From positions 45,967 through 109,966 of the forward strand of contig CAUYUJ010000735.1 of assembly GCA_963575745.1 (NCBI GenBank): a stretch of 64,000 bases of DNA, given 5' to 3'. The stretch comes from Prorocentrum cordatum. Its lineage: Eukaryota; Sar; Dinophyceae; Prorocentrales; Prorocentraceae. The translations under genes were made by a program, and so were the position numbers. The number at the start of each line of letters is the position of its first letter. Position 1 is the stretch's first letter. The notes under the pieces were generated by a model, which was given only the letters and a program-made list of their open reading frames with translations, did no database searches and was not told where the DNA came from. Shown piece by piece: positions 10,025 through 21,300 of the stretch.

Positions 10025-11650
10025 CGCCACAACTGATCTAACCCACTACAGAGGCAAGCTCTGATTGGGGAATGAATCCGCTAGGAGCCCTATAGAGGCA
10101 AGCTCTGATTGTGGAACTGGTACAGCGGAGCTTGTCACGGACGTGGTTCGAGTGCGGGCTCCTTGGATCGAATACCCAACAGGACGAGCGCGGCGTCATA
10201 GCGCGCTGGAACGGGAGCAACTACATCGAGAATGTTCGGATCTACTTGTCAGGCACGAAGAAGGACGAAAGGCAGCTGTGTAGCGCACGCCTCATAGGCG
10301 TGATGGCCGATGGTTCCGCCCAGAAGAGACAGGTCCTGGCATTCAATGCGACGACTCTGGGCAAGGAAGATGCTCGTGCAGTACATCTACGAGCTCACGC
10401 GCAAGAAGGGCGAGAGCATGGTCGCCTTCGGCAATCGAGAGCACGAGCTGCATCACAAGCTGCATCGGACTTTCAGGAAAGTCCGGAATACAGACTGAGA
10501 GAACGAAGATGAGTGTCTCGAGACCGAGCTGCGAGGGGTGTTGATTCTCTACAACAGTGGCTTGGACTCGACCGAGCGAGCTGTGGAGTTCTCTCGGCGA
10601 ACGGCCACAGGTACAAACGCGACAAGATCCTGGAGGCTCTGATCCGGAACTGGCCAGAGGACGAACAACGACGTCGAGATGGAGTCTGGTCGGAGACTCA
10701 CGCGGTGGACGGTTTCGACTTCGAGGATGACGCATGTCCGAGCACGACCTGGACTACCAAGACGACACCGCCGCCGATGGCTTCTACGAATATGAGGACG
10801 AGGCGAGCCTGGACAAGACCAACCAAGAGTCATACGAGACCGACCCGCAGCATGAAGCCATCATGATGATTAGGCAGGCCCAGAGGACGTTCAAGGAGGC
10901 TCGCAACCTACTGATGAAGAACAAGACGAACCGACGTTACTACCCGACTGGACCGCCACGGCACAACTCAAGAGCACGACCACCACCTCGGCAAGGCGAC
11001 GAACAGCGAGGGCAGCAGCGAGTACCTCGACCTCCACCAGCTGGTGGCTTTCAGCGAGATCGAGGTTCACTACGACCTTTCGGACGAGGTGGGGCGATGG
11101 GGAATGGCAGCTACCAAGGAAGTCACCAGCCCAGGCTACCTGACCGTGACCGCGGATACCAGCAACTGGGCGGATCGTCAGGTCAGGCTCCGATCGTGAA
11201 GAAGTGTTTGAAGTATGGCAAGACGGACCACCTCACCAAGGACTGCCCGGACCTGAAGGGATCTGGCAAGCCAAACTTTTCGTGTTTCTGAGGTTTCGTA
11301 ATGGAGATGACTACTTTGGAGAACGACATCCACGTCTTCGCGGCGTTCAAATTCTTCAACGCTCAGGAATGTCACTGGTGAGTCACGGCCGGGTGATCGT
11401 GGACAGCGGGTCTTCACAGAGCATGGCCGGGCTCCCCTGGCCCACTGGCTGAACGCGGTGCAGGACGAGATCTACGCAGCGTACGGTGAAGACCTCGTCA
11501 CACTCGACCCGACCTACCAGGCGGAGATTACCTCCGCGAACGGAGCCAAGGACACGAGTATGGGACGCATCACGATCCTACCTTTCATCGCCGAGGTCTC
11601 GTGAATGCTGACCTTCACGGTCCTCAGAAAGCCTGGCCCGACTCTACTTC
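10025..11650 (+). pseudogene. Copia-type gag and protease pseudogene
   Basis: The plus strand carries a fragmented gag. An N-terminal part reads WNGSNYIENVRIYLSGTKK (about 10205-10265). A central part in other frames reads LVQYIYELTRKKGESMVAF and ILEALIRNWPEDEQRRR. A C-terminal Gly/Arg/Gln-rich tail (10734-11291) ends in a zinc knuckle, CLKYGKTDHLTKDC, in which the second Cys of C-x2-C-x4-H-x4-C is replaced by Tyr. A shifted frame then gives VIVDSGSSQSMAGLPW, with the D-S-G active site of a retroelement aspartic protease. This continues after a further frameshift to about 11603, where it meets a stop. Integrase and RT do not follow. At least four frame changes make it non-functional. It lies antisense in the kinase intron between exons C and D. 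Confidence 0.72.
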
Positions 11651-12825
11651 GACAGGAAAAGATACATAAACGAAGCTTCCTTCATGAAAATCGAACTGTG
11701 CAGCATGTTGATGCACGCGATGATAGAGGTCCCCTGATGTCGGCGATCAGAGTATGATGATGGCGCCGATTGCCTTGGAGATGATGAACGACGATTCTAT
11801 GCCAATGATCAGGCATAGTAAAAATCAGCCTGGTCGGTGCGGTTGGCTTTTCTGGTCGGTGTGCCTGGCGTGCGTCGTCGGAATGCCTGGTGTACCTGAT
11901 GTGCCTTGTTGGCTGCGCCTGGTGAACCTGGTGTGCCGGGTCGGTATGTCCAGTGTGCTTAGTCGTTTGGGGGCCAAAAGGAGTCGTGGTGACGGAAATG
12001 CTTGGTGGCCAATCTCTCTTTGTCGAACCATCTTTGGTCCCGCACAATTCCGGCGCTGTCGTCGCTGCCTTTGCGGTTGCTAACTGCCCGCGTCAATCCT
12101 CCTCCTCCGCACCATCACCACTATGATCACAATGCCTGTCGCCCCGCATATCCCTGAGGACTGCCAACCTATTCACAGAAGATGCCCAGGCGAGTTGCCG
12201 TGACCAGGGACACGTTGCAGCATGCAGCGCAACGAAAACAGAGATTCGTCGCCCTTTCTGTAAAAGGGGGGAGTGCGGACGGGAGAAACGGAAGAGGAGC
12301 GAGAGTTTTCTTGTCGCTTAATTTTTCCACCACCCCGCAATTTCTTCGCGGCACCCCCCCGCGCTTGCCCAATTTCCCTGCGCCACCCGGGTTTTTGTTT
12401 ACCGCTGGGTGGTCGAAAGCAGGAGTTCGTCTTTCGTAATACCCTGAAAGAGGGGGGTAAGGGAAGCAAGGCCCGAATGCAAACCGTATAATCGTACGTG
12501 ATGAGGTAAGCGCCCGCGCAAGCTTTGAACAGAAGTGCGACCGTAATCGCGGTGCTCACCAGGGGGGCGAGTCTCTCACTGTGGATTGATATTATTACTG
12601 CTAGGTCCCACAAATCTCAAGACATGGGCTCGAATCCCGCCCTTCCCGAGTTTCAAGGGGACAATTTCCAGAACCCCCCCTCACAACCGTCTCGGTCGAA
12701 ACGCAAAATCGCCCAATGGCAGCGGGGTAGGGGTGGAAGGTGGGGAGGGGGGCCAAGGTGCAGGAGGAGAAGGAGGAGGGTGTCATTCTCTAGCATGCCG
12801 ACATTCATTTCGCATGTAGTTGCCA
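11650..12825. other. No gene recognised
   Basis: Mixed sequence. At 11860-11960 there is a loose run of CCTGGTGTGCC-like words (TGCCTGGTGTACC, CCTGGTGAACC, CTGGTGTGCC). A C-rich and G-rich patch lies at 12260-12440, and a G/AGG-rich run at 12725-12780. ORFs here lack any motif. A weak tRNA-like T-arm at about 12628-12645 was considered and rejected. Confidence 0.4.
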
Positions 12826-13129
12826 TCATTCGCCGCAGCTGTTTGGAGTCAGGAGCTGATCTCGCTTGCTCCGCGTCCTCTGCGAGACAGCGTTGGTCCA
12901 GCCGACTAGCCATGCCAAAGCGTGGAACCACAGAGACCAACCTCGCTTCCAAGCAGGGCAAGATGGGTCGGACTGCACTGACGCCCAGCACCAGGCGGGC
13001 AGGTATAGGGCCCAGCGAGCGTCGCCCGCCAGACCCAACCTCGCGCGGGGCGCCGGACCCCCCCCTGCAGCTCGACCCGGCGCCGCGCGCAGCACGCGCG
13101 CCGCGGCGCCAGACTGCCGAGACCCTCCA

Positions 13130-13550
13130 GCGAGCCAGCGCGCCCAGCTTTCTGAAGGGCGCGCCGAACCTGCAGCTGTCGAAGACGACCATTGGCCAGC
13201 GGAGACGCCGCAGCTCCGCCGCCAGGGGCGGGTGCCGCCAGACTCGGCTACCCCTCGGGCTCTCGAATGTGACGCGGGCGCCTCGCCGCCGACAGACCCG
13301 CGGCACCCGCCGCGGCCGGGCCCGGCTCGCGCTCGCCCCCGACGGGGGCCCAGCGAGCGCAGGGGGGCCCGACGTGGACCCACCAGACCAGCCCTTGGTT
13401 GCGCCAAGACTCCACGAGACGGCGAAGCCCCAGTCGAGTGAGATCGCAACGTGGGCCCCGCCGGACATCGACTGGCGAGAAGCACCTGAAGCGGGCCTCG
13501 TGGACCGCGCCCGTGGGCCGAGCACACCCCGAGAAAATCTCCAAGAATCC
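13130..13550 (-). pseudogene. C5-methyltransferase-like domain of the DIRS-like element
   Basis: On the minus strand, FLEIFSGCARPTGAV (13547-13505) matches motif I of cytosine-C5 methyltransferases (the FxGxG/S SAM-binding loop). SPVDVRRGPRCDLT follows with the acidic SAM contact, then WWVHVGPPC at 13360, where PC is the motif IV catalytic Pro-Cys. After frame shifts, VTFESPRGSRVW (about 13275-13240) and VVFDSCRFGAPFRK (about 13190-13150) follow. They look like the E-x-P-x-x-S-x-x-W and later conserved blocks of this domain in dinoflagellate retroelements. The catalytic Cys is kept, but the frame is broken at least twice. Motifs IX-X and a target-recognition domain were not recognised. Confidence 0.65.
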
Positions 13551-14379
13551 TTGCTTCGGGCCGACGTACCTCTTGCAGCCTCCAGAGCTTCCGCCGCGCG
13601 GTGCGCCCCGCGCGAGGACCCGGAAGGGCTCCATCAGCAGACCCCGCAACACGGGGATCAGCAGGCAGGCAGCGCATGGCGTCGGCCAGTGGCGGGGTCG
13701 GCACGACGGCAGCGCGGCGCAGATGGTTAGCACGACTATCACGATCAGCTGGATCGGCGGCCGCAAGGCACACAGCGTCGGCAGCGACATCGCGGCCGCG
13801 CATGGCAACGACGGCGCAGCATCGGCCAGTCGGGAAACTCTCGCTCGATCAGTGGACATCGCGACCTGGTCGGGCAACGGCAGCACGGCGACGGCCATTC
13901 GGACCGCTCAGGGCGTACATTACTCCGTCTCTCGACAGGACAGCTGCCCCCAGCGCGGCGCGGGCGGGGTCGCGACGGGCGGCCCGTTGTCGAGGGCCCC
14001 TGGTTCGTCGCTGGACACGCAGAGCTGGCGACCACTGCAGTTGTCAAAATTTGCCCCTCCGCGGACTGCGGCCCACGGGCGGGCGCATCGCCGGGGAGGG
14101 ACCGCCGCGGCACTGCTCGCGCCAGCTCGGTCCGAGGCCGCGGCGACGGGGCCCGCGCGGGCCCTCCGCCGTAGCGGCCCGGCCGCAGCCCCCCCCCCGA
14201 TCCGCGGCGCGAGCCCCCCCCCTCTCCCACGGCGGCCACGTTGGCGATGCCTTGGGCGCGCCTCCGGCGCGGGCGGAGCTCGCGCGCGAAAAAGATCGCG
14301 GCCGCCCTCCGGCACCGCGCCAGGCGCCCCCAGTTCGTGGCCCGCCCCTCCTCAGACGTTCGACATCATGTTGTCGCAC

Positions 14380-16150
14380 GGGCCCAGGACCGCTTTCCCG
14401 TGGAAGCTCGAGTCGGCCGCGGCCTGCAGCATCGGCGCCACCGCCTCTCGGGCCTCGAGGGCGCGGACGCGGCCTGGATGCCGCCGGGCCCCGCGCCGCA
14501 GCTCGCGCCAGCGCGCTGGGCCCAGCAGCTCGACCGACAACGCCACCAGCGGCGCGCCGATCTCGAGCTCCACCCGCCGACGCCGAGCCACGGCGCGTCG
14601 CGGCCCAGGCCTTGACACCGCGCCGAAGTCGCCGCCAGCGTCTAACATCCCCGCGGACCGCCCGTGGAAGACCTCCGCGTCTGGGTCGCGCGGCACCTCC
14701 GTCGAGACGAGGCGCTGGCGCTCCTTCCAGCGGGCGGCCTGCAGGACCTCATCAGGTCGGACCATCGCCTGACAGGCGGCGCAGCCCTTGAGGGAGCTGT
14801 CGGCGACGAACGCGACGTCGGCAGGCACCCAGCACAGGTCCACCTCGCCGAAGAAAACAAGCCCTGCCGCCACGCGCAGCTCGCCCACCACGCCGGGGGG
14901 CAGCCGCGCGACGGCACCCAGAGGCCCCGAGCCCATAAAGTCGCAGCACTCGTCCAGCACTCTGAGCCCCGGCCGCAACGCCAAGAAGTAGTGCGCGACG
15001 CGGCCGATGATCCGCCGCAGCTGCCAGCGAGCCAGCCAGGGCACCTGCGCGACGCAGCGGGGGGCCTCGCGCAGCCTCCAGGCCAGGTTGGGCCCGAGGA
15101 TCGCGAGGCCCGGCTGGGCCCGCTCGAGCTCGTGCCAGCGCAACCCGCGGCGGCCCAGCTCCGCCGCGAGGGCCGCAAGCCGCTCGTCGAGGGCGTCGGC
15201 GGAGAGCGAGACCATGTTCCAACAGTCCACGTGCGGAGCCCTCGCCACGATGCCACCGCGGAGCTGAGGGGCGCGCGCCCCGTCGAGGGCCCACGCGTCG
15301 CCCGCGGGCCCCGCGGCGCCCATCGCGCCGACGCGGGCCTCGCGGCGCACCCACAGGGCCCAACTCCACCCCATCGGGAGGGCAGCGAAGCAAGGCCAGA
15401 TGACCTCGTCGGGAGCAACAGGGACACGGCAACGTCGGACGTCATCGCATATCGAAGCGATCCCCAGCTCGCCGGCCGCGACCTCCACGTCGAAGCACAT
15501 CCAGGAGCCACAGGGCGGGTCGCTGAACTGTAGAAGCCGCCCTGCAGGTCCACCGACCCCGCGCGCAGCGAGTGGAAACAGCCGTCGAAGTCCGCCCGGT
15601 CCTCAGGCGACGCGTCGTCGACGGCGTCGAGGCGATTGGCGGCGCCGAGCGCCTCGCCCGACGCCCGAGCGGCCCAGGGCGGCAGGCGACGAGGCTGACT
15701 TGCCCGGAGGGCGCCCGCTGCCACGCCGACGTCGCCGTTCTTACATCTTGGCCACGAAGAACCCGCTGACGCGAGCCACGCGTCGGCGTCGACCGTCGAC
15801 CAGCCCGCGCCGCGCCATCCGACCGAGGAAGTCCACCAACCGCCCCCGGTTCGCCTTCGAGCGGGGCTTGAGCAGCGGATCCAAGGCTCGACGATCTCCT
15901 TGTCGGGCACGATGTCCGCAGACGGCCGCACTGCGGAAAAATGAAAACCGCCGAGGGACTCGGCCGCGCGCGACGGGCCCACGTCGCGAAGGCTAATCGG
16001 GGCGTCCGTCGCCCTGAACACGTTGAGCTCGCCCTGGCCGAAATCGCGGCGAGTCGAACACTCGCCCGCGCCCCCGCGCAGATCCTTGCAACGCAGGGGC
16101 TCCTGGAGGGCCCCGGCAAGATCCTGATCCGAGGGCATAGCTCCAAAATC
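14380..16150 (-). pseudogene. Reverse transcriptase and RNase H of the DIRS-like element
   Basis: From right to left on the minus strand: GALQEPLRCKDLRGG-type text near 16.1 kb; a fragment readable as FFVAKM near 15.75 kb; RADFDGCFHSLRAG near 15.58 kb, the motif A region with its catalytic Asp; FAALPMGWSWALW near 15.38 kb; RIIGRVAHYFLALRPGLRVL near 14.95 kb, thumb-like; and FVADSSLKGCAACQAM near 14.78 kb, RNase H-like Asp. CDNMMSNV and, after a frame change, RATNWGRLARCRRAAA near 14.33 kb resemble the SDN...LxLxRR part of RNase H in DIRS-type elements. The stretch 15500-14352 is open for 382 codons. The rest is split by frame changes. Confidence 0.6.
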
Positions 16151-18004
16151 TCGGGCGCGACGGCGGATCCGCTCGATGGTCGACTCCTGGGCGGTAGTCG
16201 GCGTAGATCGACTTGCTAAGCGGCTGCGTCCGCAGCGACCGGCCAGCCCTGTCATCACTGAACGCACCGATGGAAGATGGAAGATGCCCTCGACTGTCCG
16301 CCGGCCGCGCTCGTCCGAGCGCGCAGCCCGCGGGCCCAGATACCGAGGCAACGCGGCGCGGCCCACCCGTCGGGCAGCACGAAAATGGCGACCACCGCCA
16401 GGGGGGGAAACAGAGAGTGGCCCTCGGAGGAGACCCCCTCGGAGAGCCGCCGCCCTGCGTGGACCCCCGGAGGAGCAGGCCCGCCGCCGGGCGGTGGGAG
16501 GCCGGGCGGGGCGCCCAGCCCTGGCGGCGCCGCCGTGGCGCCGTCGGCTGTCGCCGGTCTTGGCCTTCGCCTTCGCCGTCTCCTTCGGCGCGAGCTTCTT
16601 CGGCCGTCGCTCGCCCCCGTCGCTTAGCCTGCTGCCCGATGCGCTCAAACCGCACTTCTTTGACTCGCGGTCCTGCCCCTCTCGCCAGAGCAGCTCCTGC
16701 TTGAGAATGATCGCGCGGATCTTCTGCTTCCCAGCAATGAAGGCGTCGAGCTGCGACGTCGCGACGCCGCCCCTCTCGCCCACCTCGCTGCTCGGCACGA
16801 GGCCGAGCACCTCGAAGGCCGGGCGCGTCGGGCACCGCTTCGCAGCTCGCTGGTTCTGCAGAGCCCCGCGGGTCGAGTCCGGAGCCCGCCGGGTTCGTCG
16901 CGTCGAGCCAGTCGTAGGCCAGGGCGCGGCGCAGCCCCTCGAGGGTCATTTTCAGCTCGCGCGAGGGCCCGCTCAAGCGGACCACTTCAGACCCCCCCCC
17001 CTACCCAGTTCCCCCGGCACGCCGCCAGCGACGCCCCCGAGACCTGGGTCGCCCCCAAGGAGTCGATCAACGCCTTCGGGCCCCTGATGAGGGCCAGCGC
17101 CACAGAGCCCCGCAAGATGAGCTGGCCCTGGTTCGCGGGCGGCCCGGGCGCGATCTCGTCGACCACGACCTCGACCGCCAGGTCGCCTATCACTCGGCGC
17201 GCCCCGCGAGCCCTGGGCGCGCCGGCCGGGGTCTGCGCGCCGAGGACTCGGGCCAAGCTCCTCGTCGGGGCGACAGCGGGGCAGCCAGAGAGCAGCACGG
17301 CCAGAATCTCGCCGCCGGGCGCCGCGACGGTCCACTCGCCAGCCGCCGAGCTCGGCACTAGCAGCAGCCAGTGGCGCCACATGCGCTTCGGGTCGTCGTC
17401 GACATGGATGCATCCTTGATTCTCGGCCACGTCGAGCGCCCTGGCTTCGCCGGTCATCGCGCACTAATAATGGCCCTGAACCCCGGCTGCTCTGGGTGAC
17501 CCCCTCGCGGTCGAGCCCTCGCCGTCGCCCCGCCCGGCGACCCGAGAGCCCCCGCGGCACGGGCCGCGAGCCAGTGCAGCGCGAGCAGCCCCACTGCCGC
17601 GGCGAGCGCCAGCACCAGGCCGCCTGTCAGGCCCAAGACGAGCCTGGCCTGGAAGCCCCGGCCGTCTGCCCAGGCGCCGCGGGCGCCTCGCAGGCGGCCG
17701 TCGGGCGCGCCGGGCACGCGCGCCCAAGCGAACTACCACCCGCGCCCGCCTGACACGGCGGACAGGCCGGGCAGCGCGGACAGGACCCGCAGTGGGCCCG
17801 CAGCGGACGTCCACGATCGGGCACGCGGGGCACGATGGGCACGCTGGAACCCGCGCCACCCCATGCCGCGCCGAGCTGCCCCAGCCACGGCCCAGCAGCG
17901 CGGAGGGCGAGAGGAATGCAGTGCGGAGACCTGACGGGCCGGAGCGCGCCTGAACAGGTTTTGGGTCACCACGCCACCACGGACCGCAAATGCAATAATC
18001 GAAA

Positions 18005-19490
18005 CAAAATAAGGTGTACCCCCTCGGAGAATCCTGGAGCCTGGGGTGGCCAGAAAACTCCCGAACGATATAAAAAATGAAGTCGGGAATTTCTCTGGCT
18101 TTCAACAACAAATTGTTTTTATGGTGCGGCCCCAGAGCCCCTGAAAAAAACACAGAAACAAACTCGGAGTCAAGGGTTTTTTTTCTGAGGTACCCCCACC
18201 CCCCAGGAAAACCTGGGAGCCTGAGCTGACCGGAGAAACCCCGAGAATCAACCGAAACCCTCCGAATTCGTTTTTTTCCCAATGGTTTCCCCCTCGGAGG
18301 ATCCTGGAGCCTGGCGTGGCCAGAAACCTAGCAAACAAACAAACGAAACAAAAAAACTCCGAGTCCGGGTTTTGTTTCAGATGTTTGTTGAGAGGTTGCT
18401 GTCAGCGTCTTGTTTATAAGTTAAGTTTTCCGGGGGGGTGCAAACATGATTTCGTTGGAGGCGTAGGGCCCCAGAGCCCCCGAAAACCATTGGAGCTGGA
18501 GGATTATTCAAGAATTTCTGGCCCCCGAGTTTAAGTCTTTGTTCTGCGGCTTTGCCCCCCGGATACCGGGGGTGGGGGGAGCTTGGGGTGTTTGGGGGGA
18601 CTTGCGGAAGCCAACGCTACAAACATATGATTTCAGGAGGAAGATACAAAAGAACACCGCTAAACTATACAAACAACGAGTTGGGAGTATTTTTTTTTTG
18701 TGTCTGGGGTTTCCGGGGGTGGTCCAGAAATAACAGTGTTTTTAAGTGTGGGGCCCCCGAACAGCCCAACAACAAAAAAGAGTTGAAAAGTAACTCGGGG
18801 GTATGCTGGGGAGTTTTCTGAAATAGTATTGTTTGTTGTGTTTTACTGTGGGGCCCCAGAACCCCCCCCAAAAAAAACATGCTACAAAACATTGTTGTTT
18901 TGTGTTCGGATGTTCTCCTCCCCGGAAGAACCTTTTTTCTAGGTGTCCCAAAGGGTTTTCTGACCTTCGTGTTTGAAATTGTGGCCCAGAGGCTCCCGAA
19001 AAAACGCCCCCACCCCCCCCCCAGCAAAGAAAACGAGTTGAGAGGTTGTTCGAAGGTTTCCCCCCAGAGAAAATCAGAAACACAACAGATACAATCCCCG
19101 CCCCCCCCCCCTCCCGGAAAAAACAACAAAAACAAATGACAAAAACCCGAGTTAGAAGGTTTGTCGGGTTTCCCCCCCGGAAAAGACATGAAACACCGCA
19201 GAAAACCTCCCGAATTGTAGTTTGTTTCGGAGGTTTCCCTGGAAGGATTCTAAAATGGTCTTGTTTTAAACTGTGGGGCCCCAGAACTCCTTGGAAAAAC
19301 ACTTGAAAAACCACTGGTTGGGTTTGTTTTTCTCTGGGGGTCTCCCCCCCAGAAAAACGTTTGAAAAAGCAGCGGGAAACGCTCGAAGAAACAGACAACA
19401 AACAAAAAACAAAAACTCCCGATTTGGGAGTCTGTTCGGGGGGGGTCCTGGAAGGTTCTTTGAAATAGTACTGTTCCCAACCATCCTGGG
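18005..19490. repeat. ~90-bp degenerate satellite
   Basis: Tandem units marked by TCCTGGAGCCTGGGGTGGCC at 18033, a copy at 18212 and another at 18302 (spacings 179 and 90 bp). These alternate with units marked by GTGGGGCCCCAGAAC at about 18124, 18464, 18747, 18845, 18982 and 19271. Each unit ends in runs like GAAACAAAAACTCCGAGT. Unit lengths vary by insertions in C and A runs. ORFs over it are repeat artefacts. Confidence 0.8.
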
Positions 19491-19590
19491 GTGTTGGGTC
19501 CTCGCTTTGAAAAGACAGCGCCCCGCGTCTCCTTCCTCCTCCCGCTGCCCACTCCCTCCCTCTTTTTCGGCACACCCCTCTCCTCCTCCT
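19482..19590 (-). repeat. Dispersed repeat copy, inverted to the 39.55-39.69 kb copy
   Basis: The minus strand reads GGGGCGCTGTCTTTTCAAAG, then CGAGGACCCAACACCCCAGG. This is nearly identical to the plus strand at 39637-39680. Farther out both copies share a GGGGTGTGCCG word followed by purine-rich sequence. The shared length is about 130-150 bp with a diverged middle. This copy lies just downstream of kinase exon C. Confidence 0.7.
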
Positions 19591-19622
19591 CCCCCTATTC
19601 CTGCCCGGTGTCCGCCAGGCCC

Positions 19623-19691
19623 CTCCACGGCGGAACACATCTGCAGGACCCAGTCGGCGGCCTCGGGCTCCTCCATCGCCTCCCGCCGCTC
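19623..19691 (-). CDS. Kinase exon C: helix E (subdomain VIA)
   Basis: This 69-bp exon is read on the minus strand, phase 0 in and out. It encodes ERREAMEEPEAADWVLQ followed by MCSAVE. The pattern E-P-E-A-A-x-x-V-L-Q-x-x-x-A-V is the usual helix E start, where kinases read EEEAAxIxxQILxAV. The acceptor is GCAG|G; a second AG lies 11 bases upstream and would add residues. The donor would be AG|GG, which is unusual. On the gene strand a long TCC array (19.73-19.91 kb) stands just upstream of the acceptor. A dispersed repeat copy (19482-19590) follows downstream. Confidence 0.78.
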
Positions 19692-19730
19692 CTGCGTGCC
19701 GCTGCCAGAAGCGGAGGGGAAGGGAGGAAC

Positions 19731-19908
19731 AGGAGGAGAAGGAGGAGGAGGAGGAGGAGGAGAAGGACGAGGAGGAAGAGGAGGAGGAGGGAGGAGGAGA
19801 AGAAGGGGGAGTAGGAGGATGAGATGGAAGAGGAAGACACATCACCAGGGACAGGAGGGGATGGGAGGGAGGAGCGAGGAGGGAGGAGGGAGGAGGGGAG
19901 GAGGGGAG
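19731..19908. repeat. AGG array upstream of kinase exon C
   Basis: AGGAGGAGAAGG-type purine array of about 175 bp. On the kinase strand it is a TCC pyrimidine tract directly upstream of the acceptor at 19692-19693. Confidence 0.9.
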
Positions 19909-20099
19909 ACACCTCTTCAGAAGTCCATAGTTGCCTTCTTCTTACCGAAAGACGCGCCCACGTGAAAGGCTAGCACCCTTCGGCCGATGTGTCCGCAATT
20001 CAAGCGAGCGCCGCGCTGTGAGAAGGAACTGTGTTGTAAGATCCAGCGAATGATCAGAAATGCGGCCAGGCATGATCATACTGTCGAGGTATCCAGCGA

Positions 20100-20535
20100 A
20101 AGCGTGGGAAAGTTCGCGCGCCCACCTGGGCAGCTGAAGTTGCACATATGGAAATGGACCGCGAGGAAGTCTCAGGCGAGAGCCCCATTTTGAAAATGAA
20201 CCGCCCTCCAAACATGTAACCGTTGCAAACATGGAAGAACACTTTGAAACGAGCGCGCACGGCTCTGAGACGAAAGATCCAGTAACGTGAAAACGACCTC
20301 CCTCCATCCTTGCAGCTGTTGCAAGCTTAATGTGCGAGGCGCTGTGGCGAGCCCCATCCACGCATGTAAGCGTTGCCAACGTTTGAAACGATTGTGCGCG
20401 GCGCCAAGGCGAGAGTTTCTCTTTGAAAACTACGCACCCTTCATACCTATAACTGCTGCAAGCTTCTAGCAGGCCTTTCTGACATTGTAAGACGAATGCG
20501 CGCGGCGCGAAGGCGAGAAACTCACTTTGAAAACC
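20100..20535. repeat. Dispersed GGCGCYAAGGCGAGA repeat family, cluster 1
   Basis: Three to four diverged copies of a roughly 105-120 bp unit. It holds a core GTGCGCGGCGCCAAGGCGAG, then TTTGAAAAC, an A-C-C-G-C-C-C-T-C block and AGCTGTTGCAAGCTT. Cores lie near 20173, 20392 and 20500. The same unit occurs at 42930-43135 and a fragment at 39690-39710. Confidence 0.7.
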
Positions 20536-20689
20536 ACCCCCCACCCCCCACCCCCACCCCACCCTCCATCAGCGCAACTGTTGTATGTTTCAGATTTCAA
20601 GATCAAAACCTGTGCTGGAATATAAAGAGGAACTCGGTCGGGGTTTGCCGAACCGACGTCGGGGAGTCCGACAGGGATAACCTGTGCAT

Positions 20690-20746
20690 ATGTATGAATA
20701 TATATATATATATATATATACATACATACATACATACACGTATACG

Positions 20747-20819
<73 letters not shown>

Positions 20820-21300
20820 GTACATATACATATATATACATATATATACATACATATATATAGATTTAAATACATATATATACATATACACATACATACA
20901 TACATACATACATGCATGCATGCATGCACACATACATACATCCATCCATCCATCCATCCATCCATCCATCCATACATACATACATACATGCATGCATACA
21001 TACATACATTCATACATATGTGTATGCATGCGCGTATGTGTGTATGTGTTTGTGTGTTTGTGTGTGTGTTTGTGTGTTTGTGTGCTTGTGTGTGTGATGG
21101 TGTGGGTGTTTGTGTGTTTGTGTGTGGTGTGCGTTTGTATGCGTGTTTGTGTGAGTGTGTGTTTATGGGGCCGTGTGTTTGTGTGTAAAATGTGTGTGGA
21201 TGTGTTTGTGGATGTGTAGATGTGTGAATGTGTGAATGTGTGTGGTGCGTGTGGGTGTGTAGGTGTGTTGTGTGTATGTGTGTGCGTGTGTGCAACGACG
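20690..21300. repeat. Compound microsatellite TATACA / CATACATA / CATC / TGTG
   Basis: Consecutive blocks: TA and CATA repeats (20698-20745), a TATACA hexamer run (20746-20860), CATACATA and CATGCATG (20880-20935), CATC (20939-20970), CATACATG (20971-21015), and an imperfect TG run (21017-21298). The alternating ORFs rich in Tyr/Ile/His or Val/Cys are artefacts. Confidence 0.95.

Larger units (their letters stand above)
12830..17920 (-). mobile_element. DIRS-like RT element with methyltransferase-like domain, decayed
   Basis: Read on the minus strand from 17.9 kb leftward. First comes a Cys/Pro-rich stretch (CGSCPRCPACPPCQ, 17791-17750) and a hydrophobic segment (GLTGGLVLALAAAVGLL, about 17640-17565). 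A conserved-looking N-terminal region follows (ALDVAENQGCIHVDDD, MWRHWLLLVPSS, 17440-16990), then a low-complexity linker (16.8-16.3 kb). Reverse transcriptase, an RNase H-like region and a cytosine-methyltransferase-like domain complete the order. This arrangement (short N-terminal region with a membrane-like helix, RT, RNase H, methylase-like domain) is one I associate with dinoflagellate DIRS-type elements. No tyrosine recombinase was recognised, so the DIRS label is provisional. Many frameshifts are present. No terminal repeats were identified by eye. Confidence 0.6.

Noticed and set aside
12625-12650. GGGCTCGAATCCC, resembling a tRNA T-arm or Pol III B box
   Set aside because: No matching acceptor stem, D-arm or anticodon arm at the right distance upstream, and no A box.
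20690-21300. Tyr/Ile/His-rich and Cys/Val-rich ORFs
   Set aside because: Microsatellite artefacts of TATACA, CATA and TG repeats.
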